Made by a program: the position numbers and the translations under genes. A DNA stretch of 8,477 nucleotides, taken from CAZBBC01 sp964489835. Lineage in GTDB: Bacteria > Calditrichota > Calditrichia > JAJRVZ01. Below the pieces are notes generated by a model. It was not told where the DNA came from. It saw nothing but the letters and a program-made list of their open reading frames with translations, and ran no database searches. Where the stretch lies: contig CAZBBC010000181.1 of the NCBI GenBank assembly GCA_964489835.1, positions 1 to 8,477 on the forward strand, given 5' to 3'. Numbering within the stretch: the first letter of the stretch is position 1; each line of letters begins with the position of its first letter. Below, piece by piece: positions 1 to 8,000 of this stretch.

Positions 1-2597
1 AAACCAAAACTGGCCCTGGTTTTATGTAAAATAGGATAATCCCACACCCGGGGACCCCAATTCTCCGGGGCGCTCAGCGTAATCACACCACTGCCGTATG
101 GGGTAATATCTTCAACCAGTGGACGGGGAATACCTCGTAATTCTCCGTTTAAACCAATAGAGGTGTTGTCTGTAATGATTGGTATTTGGCTAATATCGGG
201 AGGAACCCGCAGATCGCTGACACTTTTCTGGGTAATACTAAAATTGAAGAAACCGGTCAGAAAGCGGCCGGTGGCTTTGCGCAGTTCGATCTCTATTCCT
301 CTCACTTCCCTGTTCTCGCGCTGAACAGCGGATTCTAATACCAGGTTTTGATTGGAATGGGCGAATACAATCCCGCTGACCACATCGGAATAATCTTTAT
401 AGAAAGCGCCCACATGTAATTGAAACCATCCTCTGACATTCTGATCATAGCCCAGTTCAAAATTATAGGATTTTTGAAACCCAAGATAAGAATTGCCCAG
501 CCATTGCACCCGCGGTCTTCCGTAATCCGCTGTCGTGGAATACAAAGCCTCTGTCGGCGGCATCTGGACAAAATGGCCATAATTAAAGGTCACTTTACTA
601 TTCTCTGATATCGGGAAGGAAACGCCCACCCGGGGGCTGAAGTAATGTTGTGGCTCCGGTCTTCGCATCGGCATCGTCCCAACGGTAAGCGAATCAAAGA
701 TCTCTGTATCGGTTGCGAAATCCAGAGTCCGCCATACATCGGGAAATTCGTCGTTCGCATTATAATAATCGTAGCGAAGACCAACATTTGCGATCATACC
801 CAGGAATTCAATTTTGTCCTGTACATAGGCACTAAATTCATAAGGGGAAGCATCATATTTCCAGACAAACTTTTGCGCCGGGTCATTACTATGAAAATGT
901 ACCCGGTCTTCTATTATATTGTTATACCGAAATTCCACACCGGCCTTTAATTCATGGGAGGGATGAAACTGATTAACCATTGACAATCTGGCAATATAGC
1001 GTTCGCTATAAGAGTCGTCTGTTGATTTTGCTCCTCCAAACATTGTATAACCGGTGCCCATATCACTAATACCCAATTTCACCGGGATATAACCGGATTG
1101 GGGATCATAATAGAGCCGCCCATGAAACATCCGACCCTTGTCTGCCGGAGATTGCGCAAACTGACGCGTATCCCAAAAAGATCCAAAATAGCTCAGATCG
1201 GCTTCCACATAAACCCGGGGAGAGACAATATGCAACATCTTCAACCCAACCAAGGTAGATTTTGTACTCACCCATGGTTTCCGATAAGGATAAAACGGTT
1301 CAAAGTCACCACCGCCATAGGACAGTCTGACCTCATTACTCCAGGAGCTGCCCGCATCGTCACGGGACACTGTTTTAATATCAGAATGTAAACCGGTCAA
1401 GGTCAGATTGGTGCTTTCACTCAATTTATTGATCAATTTTAAGGAGTAAGTTTTCTCATCATATCCGTCCAGGGCCTGGGGATAAGTATAGGGCGTCAAT
1501 TCATATTTGAAGCCTGTGAGAATATTCATATGCCAGGGCAGGAAATCTATCCCACCGCTTATAGCCAGATCAACATTATGACCGGCAAGGTCGCCATAGG
1601 TGATCGGCCGATGACGCCATCTCCATAATTCACGCGCTTCCTTTGCGGTAAGATCATTATTAGGATCGGCGTCATTTAATAGCCTGGCTGAATAAGCATT
1701 CCAACCCTCCCAGCGCATGGTATCCGGTGTTATGCCTTCAAGACGAACAATATAACTGGGGTCGTCGGCATTCGCGCCGTCATAGAGTCTTTTGGGCCAG
1801 AAATTAGCCGGATCATACCAATTTCTGCCATCGTGACGTAAACCGGCCGGTTGCAATTGATAATCCAGTGAAACCCGTAATTGATCATCGGGATTCTTGG
1901 TGACGATATTGATGACACCGGAACGGGCTTCGCCATATTCGGCATTAAATCCTCCCCTTAAGACCTTAATTTCCTCAATGCTCTCTTGGTTAACCGGAAA
2001 TTTTACTTTAGCGAATTTTGTATCCACCATAGAATATCCATCAATGAGTACGTTATTCTCAGTCTGATCACCTTCACGAATTCTCAGCTCACCTTCGACC
2101 AGACTTCCCCGGACACCGGCCTGCAGACCTATAACATCTTCTACCCGGCTGGCGAATGGTATTTCTTTCATCTCTTCTTTCGATATATTGGTTTCCGAAG
2201 CGGAAACGTCCAGTTTTACCAGGTCACGGCTGGCAACCACCACCACCGATTCTCCTTCCAATATGGATTCCTCGATGGCAAAATTCAACGTGATCGTGCG
2301 ATCGGATTCCACGAGAACATTATCCTGAACCTCGCTTTTATACCCGATCATACTGGCTTCAACGGTGTATGTGCCCGGTGGCACCAGCAGGATAATAAAC
2401 ACACCATCTGTGTCGGTTGCCCCTCCTAACAGGGTTCCCTGCAGGAAAACATTGGCACCGGCCAGAGGTTCACCGGTGGCAGCTTCTGTTACAATTCCCC
2501 TTATTTTCCCGGTCGTACCTGCTATGAGATGTGTAACCGAAAAAATACATAGGGCAACAAATGCCATGAAGACAATCAATTTAAATCGTTCTTTCAT
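1..2597 (-). CDS. TonB-dependent outer-membrane receptor with carboxypeptidase-regulatory-like N-terminal domain (C-terminus off the left edge)
   Basis: An open frame runs without a stop from the ATG at 2597 to the window edge (865 codons plus 2 nt), so the C-terminal barrel strands are missing. Residues 1-26 form a signal peptide (KERFK, then a hydrophobic stretch ending HLIA). Residues about 29-110 match the carboxypeptidase-D-regulatory-like fold (GxVTEAATGEPLAGANV, TDTDGVF, VPPGTYTVEASMIGY). A TonB-box-like ESVVVVASR follows at 116-124, then the plug domain to about 235 with VLIDG, EEIKVLRGG and AEYGEARSGVINIVTK. The rest is aromatic-rich beta-barrel sequence. A GGAG ribosome-binding site lies 8 nt before the ATG. 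Such receptors import bulky ligands across the outer membrane using TonB-ExbBD energy. The ligand cannot be read from the sequence; the glycosidase neighbours make a glycan plausible. No SusD partner lies upstream, and its downstream side is outside the window. Family assignment is firm, substrate unknown. Confidence 0.95.
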   Translation of the reverse strand, partial: MKERFKLIVFMAFVALCIFSVTHLIAGTTGKIRGIVTEAATGEPLAGANVFLQGTLLGGATDTDGVFIILLVPPGTYTVEASMIGYKSEVQDNVLVESDRTITLNFAIEESILEGESVVVVASRDLVKLDVSASETNISKEEMKEIPFASRVEDVIGLQAGVRGSLVEGELRIREGDQTENNVLIDGYSMVDTKFAKVKFPVNQESIEEIKVLRGGFNAEYGEARSGVINIVTKNPDDQLRVSLDYQLQPAGLRHDGRNWYDPANFWPKRLYDGANADDPSYIVRLEGITPDTMRWEGWNAYSARLLNDADPNNDLTAKEARELWRWRHRPITYGDLAGHNVDLAISGGIDFLPWHMNILTGFKYELTPYTYPQALDGYDEKTYSLKLINKLSESTNLTLTGLHSDIKTVSRDDAGSSWSNEVRLSYGGGDFEPFYPYRKPWVSTKSTLVGLKMLHIVSPRVYVEADLSYFGSFWDTRQFAQSPADKGRMFHGRLYYDPQSGYIPVKLGISDMGTGYTMFGGAKSTDDSYSERYIARLSMVNQFHPSHELKAGVEFRYNNIIEDRVHFHSNDPAQKFVWKYDASPYEFSAYVQDKIEFLGMIANVGLRYDYYNANDEFPDVWRTLDFATDTEIFDSLTVGTMPMRRPEPQHYFSPRVGVSFPISENSKVTFNYGHFVQMPPTEALYSTTADYGRPRVQWLGNSYLGFQKSYNFELGYDQNVRGWFQLHVGAFYKDYSDVVSGIVFAHSNQNLVLESAVQRENREVRGIEIELRKATGRFLTGFFNFSITQKSVSDLRVPPDISQIPIITDNTSIGLNGELRGIPRPLVEDITPYGSGVITLSAPENWGPRVWDYPILHKTRASFG

Positions 2598-2734
2598 CAG
2601 ACGATCTCCATATGATATTAAATTCTGGTTTTTATAGGACTTGGTATTTTGTAAAACAGACAACACGAACTAATGATAAATTTTTATTACAGATTTCTTA
2701 TCCTGATATATTCAATAACCACAGAGCACACGAA

Positions 2735-2789
2735 GAACACGAAGTTTTTTAAGAACATAGTATAATTATAGATTTGACTTCGCTTTAGA
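2735..2789 (+). repeat. Left copy of a 55-bp exact direct repeat flanking the assembly gap
   Basis: These 55 bases are identical to 2890-2944, base for base, including the six-T run. They abut the first N. The repeat starts inside the left terminal repeat of the MITE-like element and ends at GCTTTAGA. A repeat ending exactly at both gap borders suggests contig ends sharing an assembly k-mer. Confidence 0.95.
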
Positions 2790-2889
2790 NNNNNNNNNNN
2801 NNNNNNNNNNNNNNNNNNNNNNNNNNNNNNNNNNNNNNNNNNNNNNNNNNNNNNNNNNNNNNNNNNNNNNNNNNNNNNNNNNNNNNNNN
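2790..2889. other. Scaffold gap of 100 N
   Basis: Exactly 100 undetermined bases, the conventional filler for a gap of unknown or negative length. It lies between the receptor gene and the Asp-box protein gene, so no recognised gene is interrupted. The identical 55 bp on each side suggests the two contigs really overlap and that no sequence need be missing. Confidence 0.98.
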
Positions 2890-2944
2890 GAACACGAAGT
2901 TTTTTAAGAACATAGTATAATTATAGATTTGACTTCGCTTTAGA
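2890..2944 (+). repeat. Right copy of the 55-bp exact direct repeat flanking the assembly gap
   Basis: This copy begins at the first called base after the gap and matches 2735-2789 exactly. It continues into GAAAAGAATAG and the right terminal repeat of the MITE-like element. Collapsing the two copies and the gap gives one continuous element of about 122 bp. Confidence 0.95.
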
Positions 2945-2994
2945 GAAAAGAATAGTAAAAATAAGATCTTCGTTACCTTCGTGAACTTCGTGGT

Positions 2995-3150
2995 AAAAAG
3001 TGTTTATATTAGTTCTTAAAACCTTTAAAATGAAGATTTTCTATATCCTGTGAGTCGTTCTCCCAACCGCTATATGCTATTATAATAAATATTTCCATGA
3101 TAGGCAAACGATTGTTTTACCTGAACAATTTTATAGGGATTTAGATCAAT
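2995..3150. other. Intergenic stretch with no recognisable feature
   Basis: AT-rich spacer between the MITE-like element and the hairpin repeat at 3151-3223. I see no open frame with a ribosome-binding site, no hairpin followed by a T-run and no RNA-gene signature. The gene-free region from 2598 to 3276 therefore consists of the receptor's leader, the MITE-like element with its gap, this spacer and the hairpin repeat. Confidence 0.5.
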
Positions 3151-3223
3151 GACCCACCCCATTCCGCTAGGGGCGCGGTCCACCCCTCCCTGTCCGGCTT
3201 TGCCGGATAGGGAGGAGATAGGG
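3151..3223. repeat. GC-rich palindromic repeat with a 14-bp-arm hairpin
   Basis: Arms 3185-3198 and 3202-3215 pair over 14 positions with one mismatch (3192/3208) around a TTT loop; the core is TCCGGC-TTT-GCCGGA. To its left is a smaller CCCC/GGGG inverted pair (3157-3160, 3170-3173), and CCACCCC occurs directly repeated at 3154-3160 and 3180-3186. The element sits 61 nt past the stop of the Asp-box gene, but no U-tract follows the hairpin in either direction, so it is not a standard intrinsic terminator. It is much more GC-rich than its surroundings and looks like a dispersed intergenic repeat that might also protect transcript 3' ends. Confidence 0.7.
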
Positions 3224-3276
3224 AGTATTAGAAATCTATTATGGCCCATTGTAGTTTTTCATTGCGATAATATTGA

Positions 3277-4455
3277 TTAATCGGCTTCTATCCATTCCGC
3301 ATTTAACACAACATGTTTGATCGATTTTTTACCCTCCAGTCCATAAGAATAGGTTAAATGAATCATCCCGTCTTTGGACTGAATTATGGAAGGATAGGCA
3401 AAGGAACCGCCGCCCTTCTCTCTCTTTTCAATATACCGTTTCCATGGCCAGGAGTCTCCTTCATCATCTGAAAGGGAAACAGCCAGACGATGTCTTCCCT
3501 CCTCCGTATCATTATATACCATCAACCAGCGGCCGTCCCTGAGTGCGATTACTTCCAGACTTGAACCGGGATTGGGAATATCGGTATCCAGGGCCAATGA
3601 CCAGGATTCACCATCGTCTTTCGAAACACTTCTCAGCACCCTGGGTGGCATAATCCCGGAATCGCGCATATACGAGACCAACGTGCCGTCTTTCTTCTGA
3701 ACAATGGTTGGCTGGATCGGCCCAAGTCCCACCATGGGCAGACTGAGACGCCAGTGAGCCCCTAAATCATCACTAATGGCAACTGCGGAAACGTTGTAAC
3801 CATCCGAATATAAAGGAAGTAGAATACGCCCGCCGGATAAAACAAAGGGGTGAATTCGCGTCATCCAACCGGCCTGGCGTTTGACCGGATCATGGGCAGC
3901 TTCTATGGTCATTTTACTATACGATGGGGCATATTCTGACCACATCGGTTCCTGTGATTTAAAGTTGGGCAAGGCATCCTTTATTGCTTCCGCAAAGGCT
4001 TCTCCGGGCTGAAACAATATGATATCCTGCCAATCCCAGTGCGGCACGCCTGGTGACTGATAATCGGTCGATAAACGATATCTGAGAATCGACCGCTCCC
4101 AGCGGTTTGCCTGTACGGCGATCCAAAATAGCCAGAGGCGCTCTTTTTGATCAATAAAGAGAACCGGGTTACAGTCGGGCAGATTGGGCGTATCGGCCAT
4201 CACATACACATCACCCCATCTCTCCGCACCATTTTTTAAACGTGCCCCCTGGATTAAGACATCATCGGCCTTACGCTCCCCGGAACCATGGAACCAGCAG
4301 GCCAGAAAATCTCCGTTGGGTGCTTCGACGATACTGCTTCCGTGCACATGTTTATCCTGCATAGGGAATATGAGTTCACCTTTAAAAACCGGTTGCGCCC
4401 CGGCAATCATGATCAATGAAAAAAGAAATAAAAGGGTGGCATTGCATATCTTCAT
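3277..4455 (-). CDS. Secreted Asp-box (BNR_2) protein of the sialidase superfamily, putative exo-glycosidase
   Basis: The 392-residue product starts with a signal peptide (residues 1-20, hydrophobic 7-19, cleavage likely at AGA|QP), so it is exported to the periplasm or cell surface. Three Asp boxes (S-x-D-x-G-x-x-W) mark a sialidase-type beta-propeller: SDDLGAHW (228-235), SKDDGESW (278-285) and SDDEGDSW (329-336). Other segments typical of BNR_2 proteins are HGSSIVEAPNGDFLACWFHG (38-57), GRILLPLYSDGY (209-220), GPIQPTIVQKKDGTLVSYMR (245-264) and DGRWLMVYND (307-316). The FRIP motif of classical GH33 sialidases is not seen, so sialic acid cleavage is not assured; other terminal sugars are possible. 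AAAGGAG lies 8 nt before the ATG and supports the start. The gene lies between the receptor and the mannosidase on the same strand but is separated from each by more than 500 nt. The fold is confident, the substrate open. Confidence 0.88.
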   Translation of the reverse strand: MKICNATLLFLFSLIMIAGAQPVFKGELIFPMQDKHVHGSSIVEAPNGDFLACWFHGSGERKADDVLIQGARLKNGAERWGDVYVMADTPNLPDCNPVLFIDQKERLWLFWIAVQANRWERSILRYRLSTDYQSPGVPHWDWQDIILFQPGEAFAEAIKDALPNFKSQEPMWSEYAPSYSKMTIEAAHDPVKRQAGWMTRIHPFVLSGGRILLPLYSDGYNVSAVAISDDLGAHWRLSLPMVGLGPIQPTIVQKKDGTLVSYMRDSGIMPPRVLRSVSKDDGESWSLALDTDIPNPGSSLEVIALRDGRWLMVYNDTEEGRHRLAVSLSDDEGDSWPWKRYIEKREKGGGSFAYPSIIQSKDGMIHLTYSYGLEGKKSIKHVVLNAEWIEAD

Positions 4456-4571
4456 GGGTTGTTCTCCTTTATAAGTTTATTGTAAACCTCGAAGGATATG
4501 AAGTATTAGCCTGAATTATTCACAATTCTTAATGACTATATGTGTATAAGTATCATAATATTAATGATTTA

Positions 4572-4604
4572 GTTCCCCCTTACCAAAGGGGGTTAGGGGG
4601 TTGT
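4572..4604 (+). repeat. 33-nt CCCC/GGGG hairpin repeat, copy 1
   Basis: CCCCCTT (4575-4581) pairs perfectly with AAGGGGG (4586-4592) around an ACCA loop, followed by a second G5 run (4596-4600) and TTGT. The element matches the reverse complement of 4659-4691 at 25 of 33 positions without gaps. The extra G-run could compete for pairing with the C-run. It lies 117 nt upstream of the Asp-box gene start and is not followed by a terminator-like T-run in that gene's direction. Confidence 0.75.
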
Positions 4605-4658
4605 TTTTGTGTATTCATAGAAAACAATTCTTGATTTTAACGTATTGCGACGCTTTTT

Positions 4659-4691
4659 ACATCCCCTTGATCCCCTTTTTTAAGGGGAGAC
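4659..4691 (-). repeat. 33-nt CCCC/GGGG hairpin repeat, copy 2 (inverted)
   Basis: On the minus strand this reads as TCCCCTT, a four-A loop, AAGGGGA, then ATCAAGGGGATGT, the same architecture as copy 1 (hairpin, short spacer, second G-run, RTTGT/ATGT end). The copies face each other across 54 nt (4605-4658). Differences lie mostly in the loop and at the stem's base, and the pairing arms are conserved, which suggests selection on structure or a shared mobile origin. Confidence 0.72.
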
Positions 4692-4784
4692 AGAATGGTC
4701 GCCATATGATTGATCTTAAATTTATTAATTAATAAGTTAGTTTAAGCATATAAATTTTATTTGATCTTTTAATCCAAAGATAAG

Positions 4785-4820
4785 ATTTCTCATCCCGATG
4801 AATCGGGATTCGAAATGACA
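4785..4820 (-). repeat. Palindromic intergenic repeat, TGTCATTTCG-type
   Basis: ATCCCGA (4792-4798) and TCGGGAT (4803-4809) form a perfect 7-bp stem with a TGAA loop. After a 2x2 internal mismatch, ATTTC (4785-4789) pairs with GAAAT (4812-4816), giving a long two-part hairpin. Read on the minus strand it begins TGTCATTTCG and ends GAGAAAT, an arrangement familiar from dispersed repeats in many environmental genomes. It is first of three hairpins downstream of the mannosidase. Confidence 0.7.
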
Positions 4821-4850
4821 TCCCTGGATAGATCATACCTTCACCTAAAA

Positions 4851-4871
4851 AGATCCCTACGGGATGACATG
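4851..4871 (-). repeat. Short palindromic repeat, TGTCATCCC-type
   Basis: ATCCC (4853-4857) pairs with GGGAT (4861-4865) around TAC. On the minus strand it begins ATGTCAT like its neighbour at 4785-4820 and ends GGGATCTTTTT. The CCCGTAGGG core also resembles the REP-like hairpin at 8283-8299. The T-run after the hairpin on the minus strand makes a weak terminator for the mannosidase transcript conceivable, but the 5-bp stem is short and the site is 150 nt past the stop codon. Confidence 0.55.
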
Positions 4872-4885
4872 CAAATTCTAATTCT

Positions 4886-4903
4886 GAAATCCTGGAGGAT
4901 TTC
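4886..4903. repeat. Perfect 7-bp hairpin with 4-nt loop
   Basis: GAAATCC (4886-4892) and GGATTTC (4897-4903) are perfect inverted repeats around TGGA, followed by ATCCCGA. The third hairpin in the cluster, it shares the ATTTC/GAAAT and ATCCCGA blocks with the element at 4785-4820 in a different arrangement, so the two may be diverged members of one family. Confidence 0.6.
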
Positions 4904-5025
4904 ATCCCGAATTGTTTTCCCCATAAGACAGGGTCTTCGACGCGGAGGGAAACGTTTTTATCGGGGCCAGTTCCGGGTTCCTAATTCCTAATCATTCTTT
5001 GTGTTAAAAACATACGTAGCTGATA
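4904..5025. other. Intergenic stretch downstream of the mannosidase, no gene
   Basis: No coding frame, RNA gene or clear terminator is visible. The only minor structure is a tandem TTCCTAA 7-mer at 4978-4991. The gene-free region from 4456 to 5025 therefore holds the leader of the Asp-box gene, two inverted CCCC/GGGG elements and the three-hairpin cluster. Confidence 0.5.
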
Positions 5026-8000
5026 CTAAAATTCTATCATAAGTGTTTTAATCTCATAAGGTTTGAAATTGACGGTCACTCGATTACCCGTAAAATCTAT
5101 CCTTTTTTTATCTTTCTCCAACATGTTGCATTCCCAGATATTTTTTAGCGGATGAGCAAAAGTAAATTGCACCGTCCCTCTCTGGTTATACATTTCATAG
5201 GCACGAATAACAACACTTTCGCTGTCTTCAGACTTTTTAACGGTTTCGACGATGACGTTTTCAGAATCTGTTTCCACAAATGAGTAAGTTTTTTCGGATT
5301 TTTTATCAGAAGCGGATTTTACAATTTTCACCATCGGCTGATAATTAAAGTGGTAAGCTTCTTGTACCGTTCCTCCACGACGCCAATCTCCCGGGTGGGG
5401 ATACAATGAATAGGCGAAGCTATGATGCCCGATATCGGCATTGGGATCCGGTGCGATCGCCGATTTGATCAGGGTCAGGCGGATCACATTTTCCTTGATA
5501 TCATACCCGTACTTACAATCGTTCAGCAAACTGACCCCATAATCCCCTTCGGAGAGATCGGCCCATTTTTGAGCCGCTACCTCAAACCGTCCTAAATCCC
5601 ATAAGGTGTTCCAGTGTGTCGGTCGTTGGATATTGCCATAGGGAATATCATAAGTTGCTTTATTGGCATGAATGTTGACCGGGAAAGCCACTTTTAATAA
5701 AGTTTCATGTTGCTGCCAATTCACATCGGTATAAAAATCAATACGGGGAATATCTTTATAAATATAAATATTTTGAATGATTTCTGAATCTAAAAATTTA
5801 CGTTTAAGCCGAAGGCCACCCCGGATCGGTCCCTTTTCAATGACCTCAATGTGATCCAGTTCGGTTAATTCGACACACTTATCCTGATAAAAGACATCAA
5901 TATCCCAGGCATTGTTTCTCAGGGGACGATCCTCAAATATTTGCAAAATATTGGCTGCTTTGCCTGCTTCGACCACTTCCCTGTTACTATGCTTATCAAA
6001 TACACTGGTGATTAAACCATTCTCATTAAAATCAATGGCAAAAAATTGATTTTCCAAATGGTTTTTGGAAATTTTAAGACTGGAAGAAAAATTCAAAGCG
6101 GATTCTTTGTTTTGTATGTTATAGTACCGGTAGCCTGTGGAAGGAATATCGTGAACATAGGCGATAACTTCATCTTTGCCTTCCGTTACCTGATACGATA
6201 TCTCCTTCCCACTGTCATCAGTAATTTGCAGTGGTTTCATATCTTTTATTGGAAATCGAATGAGATCGGAACGTTTCCAGGAGAGTGCATTAAAGACCAC
6301 CATTTTCTTACCGGATCCTGTGGATATTGCCCCGGAACTGATGTTTTCCAGTGCCCTCCCCAGATGTTTCTCTCCGATGGACTCAATTTTTTGGTATTCC
6401 TTTCTGCAATCTTCATACACTTCCGGGATGGAAGACCCGGGCAGGATATCGTGGAACTGGTTTATCAGAATTAATTCCCAACCTTTATTTAAGTCAGTCT
6501 GCGGATACACTCCGGACTTTAAAAAATCTATCGTACAAAAAAGTTCCGTATTATGATAAAGTATTTCACTCTGGCGATTTTTCTTTTTTATCCAACCCTG
6601 AGAGGTATAACAGCCGCGATGAAACTGCAGATATAACTCATCACTCCATATCGGCAATTGTATGACCCTTTCTTCCAGGTCGGCAAAAAAATCTTCCACC
6701 CCACCCTGGCGGTGATTGGGAATGATATCATTCATAAATGGCAGCCGTTTTGAATTTTCCAACATATCCCTGGTCGGCCCGCACCCGCCATCGCCCCACC
6801 CAAAGGCGAATAATATTTCCTTGTTTTCTTTTTTCTGTTTATAGTTGTCCCAGCATCCTTTCACAAATTTAGGATTGAGATCTGCACTATAGTCCTGCCA
6901 ACCTCTGGGATCCGGTGTGGATATAAAATGAGTCAATATCCGTGTCCCGTCAAGTCCTTCCCAATAGAAGGTATCGTTTGGAATCTTTATAAATTGTGAC
7001 CAGCTCATTTTTGTGGTCATAAAATAGCGCAGACCACATTTAGCGATGATCTGCGGTAAGGAGTAACAATACCCGAAGACGTCCGGCAGCCAGACAACCT
7101 TATTTTCCTTGCCAAATTCCTTTTCGAAAAAACGCTTGCCGTATAAAAACTGCCGTATCAAAGATTCTCCATTGGGAATGTTACAATCTGGTTCCACCCA
7201 CATCCCACCGGTGGCTTCCAGGCGGCCGTTTTTAATTTTCTCTTTGATCCGCTCATAAATAGATGGATATGATTCCTTTAAAAAAGAATATATCTGCGCC
7301 TGACTCTGGATAAAACGATACTCCGGATAAATTTCCATCAACCGCAGTGTATTGGAGAACGTACGGGCTGCTTTTTTACGACTGTGTTTTGTCTGCCACA
7401 TCCAGGCGATATCCAGGTGAGAATTTCCCACACTTACAACCGTCGGATGATTTTTTTTTGGCGTGTCATCACTGAACAGTTCTTTTTTGATCAATTGATT
7501 GGCTTTTTTTATCGATTGATAAAAAGCCGGCTGACCGATCTGTAAAAAATCTACCAGTAAGAGAGATTTTTTTAGTGTATTGTATATACGGGGGCCGTCG
7601 GGATGATTCTCGTCTGCGGATTGCAGGGTTTCAAAGGCAATTTTTGCATTATAGTAAAAATCTTCAGATTCCCCATCAATAATCACTAAATCAGCCTGTT
7701 CTAACCGATGTTGATGTGTCTCCAAACCGCTGAAAGCTTCGATGGCAAGCAAATGTTTTTTACCCGGTACTAACTTGTCCCACAAGACCACTTCATTGCG
7801 TCGGATATCAATGCTCTGCAAGGGTATACCATCCAGATAAACCAGCCATTCATATTCCCTGTAATCTCCGCCCTGACTGGCATCAAAAAAATAACGTTTT
7901 CCTGGTTGTATGATTACAGCATATCGTTTACCGGCATTTTCAGGCGGGATTTCTATCGGAATCCTGAACCAGCAGGTAAGATCCCGGCCACCCCAAAACT

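Larger units (their letters stand above)
2718..2994. repeat. MITE-like element with 27-nt imperfect terminal inverted repeats made of a 9-mer triplet
   Basis: The left end (2718-2744) and the reverse complement of the right end (2968-2994) align without gaps at 20 of 27 positions, both starting ACCAC. Each end is three consecutive degenerate 9-mers of the form NNCACGAAG, so the inverted repeat is itself a small tandem repeat. The interior is AT-rich, has no open frame and contains the assembly gap. If the 55-bp duplication around the gap is an assembly overlap, the true element is about 122 bp. From general knowledge, CACGAAG-rich intergenic repeats recur in FCB-type genomes; mobility is inference, and no target-site duplication is obvious. 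Confidence 0.6.

Noticed and set aside
335..787. Short minus-strand frames that might indicate a broken receptor gene
   Set aside because: They are offset by one base from the receptor frame, which I followed without a stop or shift from 2597 to the window edge.
1986..2429. 147-codon open frame on the plus strand
   Set aside because: It lies opposite the receptor's signal peptide, regulatory-like and plug domains, which are clearly coding on the minus strand; it has no recognisable domain.
4575..4691. Intrinsic terminators for the mannosidase transcript
   Set aside because: The hairpins lie more than 330 nt past the stop codon, and none is followed by a proper T-run in the minus direction; they fit better as dispersed repeats.
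4572..4903. CRISPR array
   Set aside because: The repeats are hairpins of different sequence and length with irregular spacing, not identical direct repeats with uniform spacers, and no cas gene is present.
6046..6474. 142-codon open frame on the plus strand, with two overlapping ones up to 6665
   Set aside because: Antisense shadows of the mannosidase gene, which has intact catalytic motifs in its own frame.
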